NCBI RefSeq assembly: GCF_017676345.1
Contig: NZ_JAFFZM010000001.1
Span: 1-64,000 of the forward strand
DNA: 64,000 nucleotides
Reading direction: 5' to 3'
Source: Streptomyces smyrnaeus
GTDB lineage: Bacteria > Actinomycetota > Actinomycetes > Streptomycetales > Streptomycetaceae
The stretch's first letter is position 1, and every line of letters starts with the position of its first letter. Both the position numbers and the translations under genes were made by a program. The notes beneath the pieces are model-generated. The model did not search any database. It saw only the letters and a program-made list of their open reading frames with translations, and had not been told where the DNA came from. Shown piece after piece: positions 1 to 10,054 of the stretch.

Positions 1-84
1 CGCGGCGCCGCCGTGACCGCCCGCCCCGAGGCCGGATTCACGCCACCGGGAACGACGGGAACGGACAGCGGGTAGCAGGCATAT

Positions 85-121
85 GAGTGTGCCGACCCCG
101 TCGACCGGGACCGGCACACTC
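85..121. terminator. Hairpin downstream of the Rieske ferredoxin gene
   Basis: A perfect 10-bp inverted repeat (GAGTGTGCCG at 85-94 and CGGCACACTC at 112-121) encloses a 17-nt loop. It lies just beyond the 3' end of the leftward ferredoxin gene and could end transcription from either side. There is no T-tract, as is usual in high-GC actinomycetes. Confidence 0.55.
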
Positions 122-172
122 GTGTCACCGACGGACCTCATCCCCTGCCGGCGAGGCACCCGGCGGTGAGGC

Positions 173-493
173 TCACACCGGTTCCACCACGCTGACGTGC
201 AGCTGGATGGAGCCGTCAACCACGGAGACCTCATACGTGCGCACGGGCCTCTTGGCCGGCGGACACGTGGGGCGCCCGGTACGCAGATCGAAGAAGGCCT
301 CGTGCAGCGGGCACTCGACGAAGCAGCCCTCCAGAAACCCGTCGGCCAGCGAGGCGTCCTGGTGGGTGCAGGTGTCGTCGATCGCGTACAGCGTGCCGTC
401 GGCGTTGAACACCGCAACAGGAGCCGGCACCCCTTCCGTGATGCGCACGGATTCACCGGGGGGCAGGTCTTCGAGTCGACACACCGTGATCAT
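173..493 (-). CDS. Rieske-type [2Fe-2S] ferredoxin
   Basis: A 106-residue small Rieske ferredoxin. It carries the two cluster-binding boxes of the fold: CTH (Cys and His ligands) near residues 42-44 and CPLH near residues 61-64, which sits where CPWH usually does. Such proteins pass electrons from a reductase to a Rieske oxygenase. The ATG at 493 was chosen because a GGAGG lies just upstream and the family fold begins there; the longer open frame adds an arginine-rich tail with no homology. It is transcribed away from the Rieske oxygenase at 1345, across a long shared upstream region, so it is a plausible redox partner. No ferredoxin reductase gene is present nearby, so the electron donor must be encoded elsewhere. 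Confidence 0.88.
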   Translation of the reverse strand: MITVCRLEDLPPGESVRITEGVPAPVAVFNADGTLYAIDDTCTHQDASLADGFLEGCFVECPLHEAFFDLRTGRPTCPPAKRPVRTYEVSVVDGSIQLHVSVVEPV

Positions 494-1344
494 GGAAACC
501 TCCGGGTTCGGTTGCCCGACAGGGGAACAGGAAAGGCGGAGCGGCGGCAGTCCGGCTGCCCGACGGGGCAGGGACCGGAAAGCCATGGGGGCACAAGGGG
601 CGAGTCAATGGGAGTTGGCACGCCGGAAGCCTGTTCCGTAATACGCAATAGCTTTCGTATCGCGCAACAGAATCCCGGGGGGCTCCGGGCGTTGTCAAGT
701 CGCAATGGATCAGGAGTGCCGACACGTCGCGAGAGGCCGCCATCTCCCGCCGCACGACTGTCACGGCGATCACCTGCCCGCGAGGGGAGGACGCCGCAAG
801 GGCTCGCTTCCAAGCCGTTGGGCGGCCGCTGCAGGTGCAGTGTCCACATCCCGGGAAACCCCTCGGACTCCCCGGTTTCTCTTGACAGCCGACTCGCCTC
901 TGTCGCACCGTCTCTCAAGACGCAACATGATGCGCGATACAGAACAACCGAGCGCCTCCCGCGCCCGGGAGCGCATCCGCGTTCCTGGCCGTGCCCGCGG
1001 CCTGCGTCATCAGCTCAAACGGCCCGTACGAACCGCTTCGCAGCGTGCCGTTGCGAGCGGTACTTCCCCGTGCATCTCGCGCCACCCGGCCCAGCACCAC
1101 GCGGATGGACGAGACGCCACTTCTGTCCCGCACTGCTTCCGGCGAGAACGCAGCTCCCGCCCGCTAAGGAGCCCGACAGTTGTCACACGAAGTCCGCGCA
1201 GTCCCCGCCCGGGGCACTCCCCGGTACTGCTTCGTACGCGTAACGCCATCCGGTCGATGACCCCCACCGACGGCACCGCAGACCATCCCTCACCTTTGCC
1301 CGCCACCGCCGTGTGCGTCTGACGACTTGACGAAAGCTGGCACG
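494..1344. promoter_or_regulatory. Long divergent intergenic region with repeated operator-like elements
   Basis: An 851-bp gap between the ferredoxin and the Rieske oxygenase has no convincing gene on either strand. Two related 16-mers lie 19 bp apart in direct orientation at 634-649 (TTCCGTAATACGCAAT) and 653-668 (TTTCGTATCGCGCAAC). A third copy lies inverted at about 930-945 (TTCTGTATCGCGCATC on the minus strand). The TTCCGTA..CGCAA pattern resembles sites of IclR-type regulators. This is inference, since no iclR gene lies in the window. Confidence 0.4.
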
Positions 1345-2481
1345 ATGACCTCCACCGATCTTCCTCCCAGCCTGATCCCCACGCTGTCCGGCGATCACTA
1401 CACAGACCCCGCCTACTTCGCCCGGGAGCAGCAGTACCTCCTCGAACGCATGTGGTTCTGCGCCGCCCGCACCGACGAACTGGACAAGCCGGGCCGCTTC
1501 CGCACCATCCAGGTCGGCCGGGAGAGCGTGCTCGTCACCCGCGCACGCGACGGCTCCGTCCGCGCCTTCCTCAACATCTGCCGACACCGCGGAGCGCAGC
1601 TGTGCACCCAGGAATCCGGCGAGGTCAGGCGCAGCTTCCAGTGCCCGTACCACGCCTGGACCTACGGGCTGGACGGCAAACTCGTCGCTGCCCCGAATCT
1701 GACCTCGATGCCCGACATCGACCGCACCGCCTACGGCCTGATCAACGTCCATGTCCGGGAGTGGCTGGGCCACGTATGGGTGTGCCTCGCCGATGAACCA
1801 CCCTCCTTCGAGGACGACGTCATCGGCGCCGTGACCGACCGCCTCGGGGACGCGGAGGCGATCGACCACTACGGGATCGAACAGCTCCGGGTGGGCCGCA
1901 GGATCACCTACGACGTCAAGGCCAACTGGAAGCTGATCATCGAGAACTTCATGGAGTGCTACCACTGCGCCACCATCCACCCCGAACTCACCGAAGTCCT
2001 ACCGGAGTTCGCCGATGGCCTCGCGGCCCAGTACTACGTCGGCCACGGAGCCGAGTTCTCCGAAGAGGCCAAGGGCTTCACCATCGACGGCTCCGAAGGG
2101 CTGGACCGGATCCCCACGGTCACCGAGGACCAGGACCGCCGCTACTACGCCATCACCGTCCGCCCCCAGGTCTTCATCAACCTCGTACCCGACCACGTGA
2201 TCTTCCACCGCATGTACCCCATGGCGCACGACCGCACCATCGTGGAATGCGACTGGCTCTACCTCCCCGACGTCGTGGAGAGCGGAAAGGACGTGGAGCA
2301 CTCCGTGGAACTCTTCCACCGCGTCAACCAACAGGACTTCGACGCCTGCGAACGCACACAGCCCGGCATGTCCTCACGGGCGTACGCGGCAGGCGGTGTC
2401 CTCGTCCCCAGCGAACACCACATCGGCGCATTCCACACCTGGCTCCAGGACAGGCTGGCCAAGGAAGAAGCCAACACCTGA
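1345..2481 (+). CDS. Rieske non-haem iron oxygenase, large subunit (betaine-demethylase type)
   Basis: A 378-residue oxygenase alpha subunit. The N-terminal Rieske domain has Cys79-x-His81 (CRHRG) and Cys100-x2-His103 (CPYH). The catalytic domain shows ENFMECYHCATIHP around 200-213, with His207 and His212 as likely mononuclear-iron ligands. That motif is characteristic of the glycine betaine (GbcA), stachydrine and carnitine oxygenases, which remove N-methyl groups as formaldehyde or cleave the C-N bond. The sarcosine oxidase operon just downstream supports an N-methyl amine substrate, but the exact one cannot be assigned. The ATG at 1345 fits the family N-terminus; an in-frame TTG at 1327 is possible. 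The usual flavin/ferredoxin reductase partner (GbcB) is not adjacent. Confidence 0.85.
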   Translation: MTSTDLPPSLIPTLSGDHYTDPAYFAREQQYLLERMWFCAARTDELDKPGRFRTIQVGRESVLVTRARDGSVRAFLNICRHRGAQLCTQESGEVRRSFQCPYHAWTYGLDGKLVAAPNLTSMPDIDRTAYGLINVHVREWLGHVWVCLADEPPSFEDDVIGAVTDRLGDAEAIDHYGIEQLRVGRRITYDVKANWKLIIENFMECYHCATIHPELTEVLPEFADGLAAQYYVGHGAEFSEEAKGFTIDGSEGLDRIPTVTEDQDRRYYAITVRPQVFINLVPDHVIFHRMYPMAHDRTIVECDWLYLPDVVESGKDVEHSVELFHRVNQQDFDACERTQPGMSSRAYAAGGVLVPSEHHIGAFHTWLQDRLAKEEANT

Positions 2482-2498
2482 TCCGCCACGACCTGCGT

Positions 2499-2538
2499 GC
2501 CGGCCGTCCTGCCCCACGAGCAGGGCGAACGGCCGGCA
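2499..2538. terminator. Interrupted hairpin after the Rieske oxygenase gene
   Basis: TGCCGGCCGT at 2499-2508 pairs with ACGGCCGGCA at 2529-2538, and an inner CCTGC/GCAGG extends the stem. It lies 18 bp past the stop codon, between convergent genes, so it is a likely bidirectional terminator. Confidence 0.6.
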
Positions 2539-2632
2539 GGCCCTCTCGCCGTGCCGGGCGGCGCCGCCCGGCGCGGCACAACGGGCCCGCACCACCGGGG
2601 CCGAGCCGCGGCCGGACTCGCTCGCGGGCGCC

Positions 2633-3283
2633 TCAGATGGCGGCGCGCACCGCCTTCTCGAAACCTTCGACGTGGCGGCTGGCGAGTTCGTCCGCCTGGT
2701 CGGGCTGACCGTCGATGATGGCCCGCAGCAGCGGCCGGTGTTCCTCGACATGACCGATCACGCCGCCTGGCAGCCGGTCGAGGAAGAGGCACCAGATGCG
2801 CGTGGCCAGGTTGTCGTGACGGACGAGTGTGTCCTCCAGATACGGATTGTGCGTGGCCGCGTAGATCGCGCGGTGCACCTGGAGGTCCAGCCGCATCAGC
2901 TCATCGGCCTGGTAGCGGCCGGAGCGAACCTTCTCCAGTTCCTGCAGCAGCTCCGTCAGGGCCACCCGGTCCTGGTCGGTGGCGCGCCGTGCGGCCTGGG
3001 CGGCGGCCATCGGCTCCAGCCGCAGGCGCACCTCGGAGATGTGGGCGAGGTCGGTGATGTTGACCTCGGTGGCGAAGGTGCCGCGCCGGGGGTAGGTCGC
3101 GATGAGTCGCTCGTACTGCAACCGTTTGAGCGCTTCACGTACCGGCGTGCGGCCGACACCGAGGTCCTGCGCCAGGCGGTCCTCGTTGATCGGCTCTCCC
3201 GGCCGGATATCGAGCATGACAAGGCTGTCCCGGATGGCGCGGTACGCGCGCTCGGCAAGCGACAGCTCCTCGTTCTCGGACAT
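2633..3283 (-). CDS. GntR-family transcriptional regulator (FCD/FadR subfamily)
   Basis: A one-component repressor of about 216 residues. The N-terminal winged helix (LAERAYRAIRDSLV...GVGRTPVREALKRL) is typical GntR, and the C-terminal all-helical FCD ligand domain carries the expected acidic and histidine positions (DLQVHRAIYAATHN; HVEEHRPLLRAI). It sits between the Rieske oxygenase and the glyA-sox operon, transcribed divergently from glyA. It therefore probably senses a substrate or product of that pathway. The ATG at 3283 gives a standard N-terminus; an upstream ATG at 3334 would add 17 residues and neither start has a strong ribosome binding site. Confidence 0.88.
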   Translation of the reverse strand: MSENEELSLAERAYRAIRDSLVMLDIRPGEPINEDRLAQDLGVGRTPVREALKRLQYERLIATYPRRGTFATEVNITDLAHISEVRLRLEPMAAAQAARRATDQDRVALTELLQELEKVRSGRYQADELMRLDLQVHRAIYAATHNPYLEDTLVRHDNLATRIWCLFLDRLPGGVIGHVEEHRPLLRAIIDGQPDQADELASRHVEGFEKAVRAAI

Positions 3284-3348
3284 CGTCAACACGTACTGCC
3301 CCACACTCCCTTGACGTGGCTCAGGAACGCTCATAGTTTACTGCACAG

Positions 3349-3360
3349 CTAATATATCAG
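3349..3360. promoter_or_regulatory. Candidate GntR operator
   Basis: CTAATATATCAG is an imperfect 12-bp palindrome (CTRATATATYAG) and an AT-rich island in GC-rich DNA. It lies between the divergent GntR and glyA starts, the usual position for an autoregulatory FCD-GntR site. Confidence 0.4.
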
Positions 3361-3393
3361 TCGTCCTTTAGTCGGCTTGAGGATGGTGCCCAG

Positions 3394-4701
3394 TTGTCCG
3401 CGAACTCCTCGATCACGCCCCCGCTCGCTGCCTCCCTCGGTGAGCTCGACCCCGACATCGCTGCCGCAGTGGGCGCCGAGCTCCGTCGTCAGCAGACCAC
3501 GCTGGAGATGATCGCCTCGGAGAACTTCGCTCCGGCCGCCGTGATGGAGGCCCAGGGCTCGGTCCTCACCAACAAGTACGCGGAGGGCTACCCGGGCCGG
3601 CGGTACTACGGTGGCTGCGAACACGTCGACGTCGTCGAACGGCTCGCCGTCGACCGGGTGAAGGCCCTCTTCGGCGCCGAGGCGGCCAACGTCCAGCCGC
3701 ACTCCGGGGCGCAGGCCAACGCCGCGGCGATGGCCGCGCTGCTGGAGCCCGGGGACACGATCCTCGGCCTCGACCTCGCGCACGGCGGGCACCTCACCCA
3801 CGGCATGCGCCTGAACTTCTCGGGCCGCCTCTACAACGTGGTGCCGTACCACGTCCACAAGTCCGATATGCGGATCGATATGGACGAGGTCGAGCAGCTC
3901 GCCCTCGCCCACCGGCCCAAGATGATCGTCGCCGGCTGGTCCGCATACCCGCAGCAGCTGGACTTCGCGGCCTTCCGCCGGATCGCCGACGAGGTCGGCG
4001 CGTACCTCCTGGTCGACATGGCGCACTTCGCCGGCCTGGTCGCCGCCGGGCTGCACCCCAGCCCGGTGCCGTACGCGGACGTCGTCACCACCACCACGCA
4101 CAAGACCCTCGGCGGTCCGCGCGGTGGCGTGATCCTGTCCAGGAAGGAGTACGCGAAGAAGATCAACTCGGCGGTCTTCCCCGGCCAGCAGGGCGGCCCG
4201 CTGGAGCACGTCATCGCCGCAAAGGCCGTGGCATTCAAGATCGCGGCTTCGGAAGACTTCCGCGAGCGCCAGCAGCGCACCCTCGCCGGAGCGCGAGCAC
4301 TCGCCGGCCGGCTGCTGGCCGACGATGTCTCCGAGTCCGGCGCGACCGTCCTGACCGGCGGCACCGATGTCCACCTCGTCCTGGTCGACCTGCGCAACTC
4401 ACGCCTGGACGGGCAGCAGGCCGAGGACCGGCTGCACAGCATCGGCATCACCGTCAACCGCAACGCGGTGCCCTTCGACCCCCGGCCCCCGATGGTCTCC
4501 TCCGGCCTGCGCATCGGCACACCCGCGCTGGCCACCCGCGGCTTCGGGGTCGGCGAGTTCCGGGAAGTCGCCGACATCATCGCGCGGACGCTGACAGCCG
4601 AGGAACTGGACGAGGCCGAGGCCGCACTGCTCCGCGACCGGGTCACCAAACTCGCCGAAGCATTCCCCCTCTACCCCCAGCTGACGAAGGAGACGGCATG
4701 A
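3394..4701 (+). CDS. glyA: Serine hydroxymethyltransferase
   Basis: A 435-residue PLP enzyme that interconverts glycine plus 5,10-methylene-THF with serine plus [17 protein letters not shown] contains the Schiff-base lysine (Lys237), and the N-terminal [10 protein letters not shown] and [11 protein letters not shown] motifs are standard for the family. The start is the TTG at 3394, preceded by GAGGA; no in-frame ATG gives the complete N-terminus. It is the first gene of an operon with sarcosine oxidase and its stop overlaps soxB (ATGA). This copy is therefore probably a dedicated catabolic isozyme that condenses the glycine and methylene-THF made by sarcosine oxidase into serine, rather than the housekeeping GlyA. 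Confidence 0.96.
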   Translation: MSANSSITPPLAASLGELDPDIAAAVGAELRRQQTTLEMIASENFAPAAVMEAQGSVLTNKYAEGYPGRRYYGGCEHVDVVERLAVDRVKALFGAEAANVQPHSGAQANAAAMAALLEPGDTILGLDLAHGGHLTHGMRLNFSGRLYNVVPYHVHKSDMRIDMDEVEQLALAHRPKMIVAGWSAYPQQLDFAAFRRIADEVGAYLLVDMAHFAGLVAAGLHPSPVPYADVVTTTTHKTLGGPRGGVILSRKEYAKKINSAVFPGQQGGPLEHVIAAKAVAFKIAASEDFRERQQRTLAGARALAGRLLADDVSESGATVLTGGTDVHLVLVDLRNSRLDGQQAEDRLHSIGITVNRNAVPFDPRPPMVSSGLRIGTPALATRGFGVGEFREVADIIARTLTAEELDEAEAALLRDRVTKLAEAFPLYPQLTKETA

Positions 4702-5936
4702 CAGCGCCTGAGGCGAACCCGGCTGCCCGGCTCCCCGAACACCCGGACTTCCTCTGGCGGAACCCGGACCCGAAGCACAGCTACGACGTCGTCATCGTCG
4801 GGGGCGGCGGGCACGGCCTGACCACCGCCTACTACCTCGCCAAGGAACACGGCATCACCAATATCGCCGTCCTGGAGAAGGGGTGGCTGGCCGGCGGAAA
4901 CATGGCCCGCAACACCACCATCATCCGCTCCAACTACCTGTGGGACGAGAGCGCAGCCCTCTATGAGAAGGCCCTGAAACTGTGGGAGACCTGGCCGGAG
5001 GAGCTCGACTACGACTTCCTCTTCAGCCAGCGCGGAGTGCTCAACCTCGCGCACACCCTTCAGGACGTCCGGGAGAGCAGGCGCAGGGTCAACGCCAACT
5101 GGCTCAACGGTGTCGACTCCCAGTGGCTGGAGCCCGAAGAGGTCGCCAAGGTCTGCCCCATCCTCAACGTCTCCTCCGACACCCGCTATCCGGTCCTCGG
5201 CGCGACGTACCAGCCGCGTGCCGGTATCGCCAAGCACGACCATGTCGCCTGGGCGCTGGCCCGCCGCTGCGACCAGATGGGCGTCGATCTCATCCAGGGC
5301 TGCGAGGTGACCGGCTTCGTCAAGGACGGCGATCGCGTCGTGGGCGTCGAGACCAATCGCGGGCGCATCAACGCCGGCCGGGTCGGGCTCGCGGCCGCGG
5401 GACACAGCAGCGTCCTGGCCGAGCTGGCAGGCTTCCGGCTGCCGATCCAGTCCCACCCTTTGCAAGCGCTCGTCTCCGAGCTGCACGAGCCGGTCCACCC
5501 GACCGTGGTGATGTCCAACCATGTGCACGTCTACGTCTCCCAGGCACACAAGGGCGAACTGGTGATGGGCGCGGGCGTGGACCAGTACACCGGGTACGGG
5601 CAGCGCGGATCCTTCCACGTAATCGAGCACCAGATGGCCGCCGCCGTCGAGCTGTTCCCGGTCTTCGCCCGAGCCCATGTGCTGCGCACCTGGGGCGGCG
5701 TCGTCGACGTCACTCCGGATGCGTCCCCGGTGATCGGCCCGGCTCCGCTGGAGAACCTCTTCGTCACCTGCGGCTGGGGCACCGGTGGCTTCAAGGCCAC
5801 TCCGGCAGCCGGCTACACCTTCGCCCACACCATCGCCACCGGCGCACCACACCCGCTCAACGCCCCCTACGGGCTCGACCGGTTCACCACCGGGGCCCTG
5901 ATCGACGAGCACGGCGCCGCCGCCGTGGCCCACTGA
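4698..5936 (+). CDS. soxB: Sarcosine oxidase beta subunit
   Basis: A 412-residue subunit of the heterotetrameric enzyme, which oxidises sarcosine to glycine and passes the methyl group to THF while making hydrogen peroxide. The N-terminal FAD dinucleotide fold reads [18 protein letters not shown]. The [10 protein letters not shown] segment carries the histidine (about residue 180) at the position that covalently binds FMN in characterised beta subunits. The C-terminal [30 protein letters not shown] is the conserved end of the flavin site. It overlaps glyA by 4 bp and is followed after 13 bp by soxD, with GAGAGGAG in the gap. Confidence 0.96.
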   Translation: MTAPEANPAARLPEHPDFLWRNPDPKHSYDVVIVGGGGHGLTTAYYLAKEHGITNIAVLEKGWLAGGNMARNTTIIRSNYLWDESAALYEKALKLWETWPEELDYDFLFSQRGVLNLAHTLQDVRESRRRVNANWLNGVDSQWLEPEEVAKVCPILNVSSDTRYPVLGATYQPRAGIAKHDHVAWALARRCDQMGVDLIQGCEVTGFVKDGDRVVGVETNRGRINAGRVGLAAAGHSSVLAELAGFRLPIQSHPLQALVSELHEPVHPTVVMSNHVHVYVSQAHKGELVMGAGVDQYTGYGQRGSFHVIEHQMAAAVELFPVFARAHVLRTWGGVVDVTPDASPVIGPAPLENLFVTCGWGTGGFKATPAAGYTFAHTIATGAPHPLNAPYGLDRFTTGALIDEHGAAAVAH

Positions 5937-5949
5937 GAGGAGTCGCCGA

Positions 5950-6258
5950 ATGCTGCAAATCCCCTGCCCATGGTGCGGCCCGCGGGACGAGACCGAATTC
6001 CACTGCGGCGGCCAGGCCCACGTGCCCTACCCCGCGGCCCCCGGTGAACTGAACGACCATGAGTGGGGCGAGTACGTCTTCTACCGCGACAACCCCAAGG
6101 GCACCCGCGCCGAGCGCTGGATGCACAGCGGCGGCTGCCGACGCTGGTTCAACGTACTGCGGGACACGGTCAGTTACCAGGTGCTGGCCGCCTACCGCAC
6201 GGACGAACCCCGCCCCGCCATCCACCCGTCCCGCGAAGAAGCCGGAGCGCCCCGATGA
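5950..6258 (+). CDS. soxD: Sarcosine oxidase delta subunit
   Basis: A 102-residue small subunit. It has the [16 protein letters not shown] segment, whose cysteines and histidine form the zinc site of delta subunits, and the conserved [13 protein letters not shown] and [15 protein letters not shown] motifs. It stabilises the alpha-beta-gamma complex and has no activity of its own. Its length is normal. Its stop overlaps the soxA start (ATGA). Confidence 0.96.
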   Translation: MLQIPCPWCGPRDETEFHCGGQAHVPYPAAPGELNDHEWGEYVFYRDNPKGTRAERWMHSGGCRRWFNVLRDTVSYQVLAAYRTDEPRPAIHPSREEAGAPR

Positions 6259-9182
6259 CAGCTCAGACAGGCCGGAGCGGACCCCCCGAGCAGGCGTACC
6301 GGTTGCCGCGCGGCGGCCGCATCGCCCGCGGGCGCCTCCTGCGTTTCACCATCGACGGCCGCGAGCTGACCGGCCACCCCGGCGACACCCTCGCCTCCGC
6401 CATGCTGGCCAACGGGCTGCTGGAGAGCGCACCTTCGCTCTACCGTGGCCGCCCGCGCGGCATCGTGTCCGCAGGTGTCGAGGAGCCCAACGCCCTGGTG
6501 CGGCTGCCCCTGGCGGGCTGCGCCGAATCGATGCTCCCGGCGACCACCGTCGAGCTGTTCGACGGTCTGTGCGCGCAGACGCTCTCCGGCATGGGCCGGC
6601 TCGACCCCACTCCGGACCCGGCCGTCTACGACAAGAAGTTCGTGCACACCGATGTCCTCGTCGTCGGCGCCGGTCCTGCCGGGCTGGCCGCCGCCGACGC
6701 GGCGGCCCGGTCCGGGGCGCGAGTGATGCTCGTCGACGATCAGCCGGAGCCGGGAGGTTCACTGCTGTCCACGTCCGGCGAGACAGTGGACGGCATACCG
6801 GTGGCCGACTGGATCACACAGGTGACCACCCGCCTGGAGGACGCCCGCGAGGTCGTGCTCCTGCGCCGCACCACCGCCTTCGGCTCCTACGACGACAACT
6901 ACGTCCTCGCCGTGGAAAAGCGCACCGACCACCTCGGTGACGAGGCGCCGACCGGCATCTCGCGGCAGCGGGTGTGGCACATCCGCGCCCACCGCGTCGT
7001 CCTGGCCACCGGCGCACACGAGCGCCCGCTGGTGTTCTCCGGCAACGACCGCCCCGGCATCATGCTGGCCTCGGCTGTGCGGACCTACGTCAACAGGTAC
7101 GCGGTGGCCCCCGGTTCGCGGGTCGTGGTGGCCACCACCAACGACAGCGCGTACGACACCGTGGCCGACCTGCACGCGCACGGCATCGAGGTCCGCGCCG
7201 TCGTGGACTCCCGGCCCGAACTCTCCGAGCGGGCCGGCGAGATCGCCGAGGCGACGGGGCTGCGCATACTGACCGGCAGCGCCGTCGTCCGGAGCGAGGG
7301 GGACGGAAGGATCACCGGTTGCGCCGTCGCCGCGCTCGACGAGGACGGCGTACCCACGGACGCGGAGGAGTCCGTCGGCTGCGATCTGCTGGCCGTCTCC
7401 GGTGGCTGGAGCCCGGTCGTTCACCTGCACAGCCAGCGTCAGGGCAGGCTGCGCTGGGACGAGGCGAAAGCGGCCTTCGTACCCGACGGAACGGTGCGCG
7501 ACCAGCAGGTCGCCGGTGCGGCAGGCGGCACCTTCGGCCTCGGCGGCTGCCTGGCCGAGGGCGCCGCGGCCGGCAGTGCGGCGGCGGCCGCGGCCGGCTT
7601 CGCCACCGGCGACGAGCCCGCCCCGCAGGCCGGAACCGAGCACGACCCCGACACGGTACGCCCGCTGTGGCTGGTCCCCGGTCCCGGTGAACCGCACACC
7701 TGGGACACCCACTTCGTCGATCTGCAGCGCGACGCGACCGTCGCCGACGTGTGGCGGGCCACGGGTGCCGGGATGCGCGGTGTCGAGCACGTCAAGCGCT
7801 ACACGTCCATCGGTACGGCCAACGACCAGGGAAAGACCTCCGGCGTCAACGCGATCGGTGTGATCGCCGCCGCCCTGGCCGGCAGCGACGGTCCGGCCTC
7901 CCCCGGAGAGCTCGGCACCACTTCCTACCGGGCCCCCTACACGCCGGTGAGCTTCGCCGCCTTGGCCGGGCGCGAGCGGGGCGAGCTGTTCGACCCGGCG
8001 CGGCTGACGTCCATCCACCCCTGGCACGTGGCGCAGGGCGCCGAGTTCGAGGACGTCGGCCAGTGGAAGCGCCCGTGGTACTTCCCGCTCCCCGGCGAGG
8101 ACATCGACACCGCCGTCGCCCGCGAGTGCCGGGCGGTGCGCGAGGGCGTGGGCATGATGGACGCCACCACCCTCGGCAAGATCGAGATCTGGGGCACGGA
8201 CGCCGGTGAGTTCCTCAACCGGATCTACACCAACGGCTTCAAGAAGCTCAAGCCCGGCATGGGCCGGTACGGCGTGATGTGCAAGCCCGACGGGATGATC
8301 TTCGACGACGGCGTCACGCTCCGGCTGGAGGAGAACCGCTATTTCATGACCACCACCACCGGCGGGGCGGCGGCTGTCCTCGACTGGCTGGAGGAGTGGC
8401 TGCAGACCGAGTGGCCCGAGCTGGACGTGTACTGCACCTCCGTGACCGAGCAGTGGGCCACCATCGCCGTCGCCGGGCCCCGCGCGCGGGACGTGGTGGC
8501 GCCACTGCTGCCCGAGCTCGACCTGTCAGCCGAGGCGTTCCCGTTCATGGCGTTCCGCGAGACGACCCTGGCGAGCGGGATCCCCGCCCGCGTGTGCCGC
8601 ATCTCCTTCTCGGGCGAGCTGGCGTACGAGATCAACGTCGCGTCCTGGTACGGCCTCGCCGTCTGGGAGCAGGTCCACGAGGCGGGGCAGCCGTACGGCA
8701 TCACTCCCTACGGCACCGAGACGATGCACGTCCTGCGGGCGGAGAAGGGCTACATCATCGTCGGCCAGGACACCGACGGCACAGTGACGCCGCACGACGC
8801 GGGCATGTCGTGGGCGGTCTCCAAGCTGAAGGACTTCGTCGGCAAGCGGTCCTTCTCCCGGCCCGACACCGCCCGCACCGACCGCAAGCACCTCGTCGGG
8901 CTGCTGCCCGCGGACGGAACCACCCGGCTGCCCGAGGGCGCGCAGCTCGTCGCCCAGGGCGTGCCCATCACCCCCGGGGACGGGCCGGTGCCGATGCTCG
9001 GTCACGTCACCTCCAGCTACCACAGCCCGGCTCTGGGGCGGCCCTTCGCGCTCGGGCTGGTGACCGGCGGGCGCGACCGCATCGGCGACACCGTGCTCGC
9101 GCCGGTGGGCGAGGAACTGGTGCCCGTCACCGTCGCCGAACCCGTGCTCTACGACCCCGAAGGGACCAAGCGAGATGGCTGA
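6255..9182 (+). CDS. soxA: Sarcosine oxidase alpha subunit
   Basis: A 975-residue subunit with the full three-part layout. An N-terminal ferredoxin-like Fer2_4 segment (residues about 15-110, [20 protein letters not shown]) is followed by an NAD/FAD disulphide-oxidoreductase-like domain starting at [17 protein letters not shown] (about 133 onward). The C-terminal half (about 585-960) is a GcvT-like aminomethyltransferase that binds THF and captures the methyl carbon. The ATG at 6255 overlaps the soxD stop; the longer open frame upstream is only a shadow of soxD. It overlaps soxG by 8 bp. Confidence 0.96.
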   Translation: MTAQTGRSGPPEQAYRLPRGGRIARGRLLRFTIDGRELTGHPGDTLASAMLANGLLESAPSLYRGRPRGIVSAGVEEPNALVRLPLAGCAESMLPATTVELFDGLCAQTLSGMGRLDPTPDPAVYDKKFVHTDVLVVGAGPAGLAAADAAARSGARVMLVDDQPEPGGSLLSTSGETVDGIPVADWITQVTTRLEDAREVVLLRRTTAFGSYDDNYVLAVEKRTDHLGDEAPTGISRQRVWHIRAHRVVLATGAHERPLVFSGNDRPGIMLASAVRTYVNRYAVAPGSRVVVATTNDSAYDTVADLHAHGIEVRAVVDSRPELSERAGEIAEATGLRILTGSAVVRSEGDGRITGCAVAALDEDGVPTDAEESVGCDLLAVSGGWSPVVHLHSQRQGRLRWDEAKAAFVPDGTVRDQQVAGAAGGTFGLGGCLAEGAAAGSAAAAAAGFATGDEPAPQAGTEHDPDTVRPLWLVPGPGEPHTWDTHFVDLQRDATVADVWRATGAGMRGVEHVKRYTSIGTANDQGKTSGVNAIGVIAAALAGSDGPASPGELGTTSYRAPYTPVSFAALAGRERGELFDPARLTSIHPWHVAQGAEFEDVGQWKRPWYFPLPGEDIDTAVARECRAVREGVGMMDATTLGKIEIWGTDAGEFLNRIYTNGFKKLKPGMGRYGVMCKPDGMIFDDGVTLRLEENRYFMTTTTGGAAAVLDWLEEWLQTEWPELDVYCTSVTEQWATIAVAGPRARDVVAPLLPELDLSAEAFPFMAFRETTLASGIPARVCRISFSGELAYEINVASWYGLAVWEQVHEAGQPYGITPYGTETMHVLRAEKGYIIVGQDTDGTVTPHDAGMSWAVSKLKDFVGKRSFSRPDTARTDRKHLVGLLPADGTTRLPEGAQLVAQGVPITPGDGPVPMLGHVTSSYHSPALGRPFALGLVTGGRDRIGDTVLAPVGEELVPVTVAEPVLYDPEGTKRDG

Positions 9183-9807
9183 GCCGACCGGCACCGGGCC
9201 GCTGACGTTGCGCCGCAGCCCCCTGGAACACCTCAAGGACACGATGCGGGCCGCCTCCGTCAGCGGCGCCAGTGGGGTCTCCCTGACCGAATGGCCGTTC
9301 CTCACCATGGTCGACGTGCGCGTCGCCCCGGGTTCCGCGGCGGCGGTACGGATCGAGCATGCTCTTGGCACGCCACTCCCCCTGCGCTGCGGCGACACCA
9401 CCGCGTCCGGCCCGCACGCGGTGATGTGGCTCGGTCCCGACGAGTGGCTCGTCCTGTCCCAGGAGGACGGCGCAGAACTCACCGACAGGCTGCGCGCGGC
9501 GCTCGGCGAGGATGCGGGATCGGTCGTCGACGTCTCGGCGAACCGCACCACGCTGGAGCTGCGGGGACCAGCCGCCCGGGACGTGCTGGAGAAGGGCTGC
9601 CCACTGGATCTGCATCCCCGGTCCTTCGGCCCCGGGCAGGCGGCATCGACGACCGTGGGTCCCGTCCCGGTAGTGCTGTGGCAGGTCGCCGGCGCCCCGG
9701 CGTACCGGCTGCTGCCGCGGGCCTCGTTCGCCGACTACCTGGCGCGCTGGCTGCTCGACGCGATGCGCGAGTACGGCCACGAGGCCGAAGCACCCCTCGG
9801 GTCCTGA
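9175..9807 (+). CDS. soxG: Sarcosine oxidase gamma subunit
   Basis: A 210-residue GcvT-like gamma subunit, which packs against the folate-binding half of alpha. Recognisable parts are the N-terminal RRSPLEHL, the central [11 protein letters not shown], and [29 protein letters not shown]. It completes the B-D-A-G order of the operon. No strong terminator follows before the molybdopterin enzyme about 250 bp downstream, so read-through is possible. Confidence 0.94.
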   Translation: MAEPTGTGPLTLRRSPLEHLKDTMRAASVSGASGVSLTEWPFLTMVDVRVAPGSAAAVRIEHALGTPLPLRCGDTTASGPHAVMWLGPDEWLVLSQEDGAELTDRLRAALGEDAGSVVDVSANRTTLELRGPAARDVLEKGCPLDLHPRSFGPGQAASTTVGPVPVVLWQVAGAPAYRLLPRASFADYLARWLLDAMREYGHEAEAPLGS

Positions 9808-10054
9808 GTCTGCGCGAGGCGGTGCGGGCCTGCTTGGAGCACGGGTCCCCCCGGGACGTGTGATCCAGGCGGCCTGCGAACCCGTTCCGCACGGCCGCAC
9901 AGCGCTCGCTGCGGCGCTTTCGCCGCGAGCCGGGCGCAAGGCGCGTGGACCGGACCCGAAGACCATCTGCGAGGAGCCCCCGCGGCCAAAAGGCGAGCAA
10001 TCGGCGAATCCGTCCCGCCACTCGGTCACCAGGCAGAAAGAGGCAGGCCAGACC

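Noticed and set aside
1..75. Possible 3' end of a gene entering from the left
   Set aside because: One frame is open to a TAG at 73-75, but 24 codons without a motif cannot support a call.
1183..1980. 265-codon minus-strand ORF opposite the Rieske oxygenase
   Set aside because: It is antisense to a well-supported oxygenase and has no motif.
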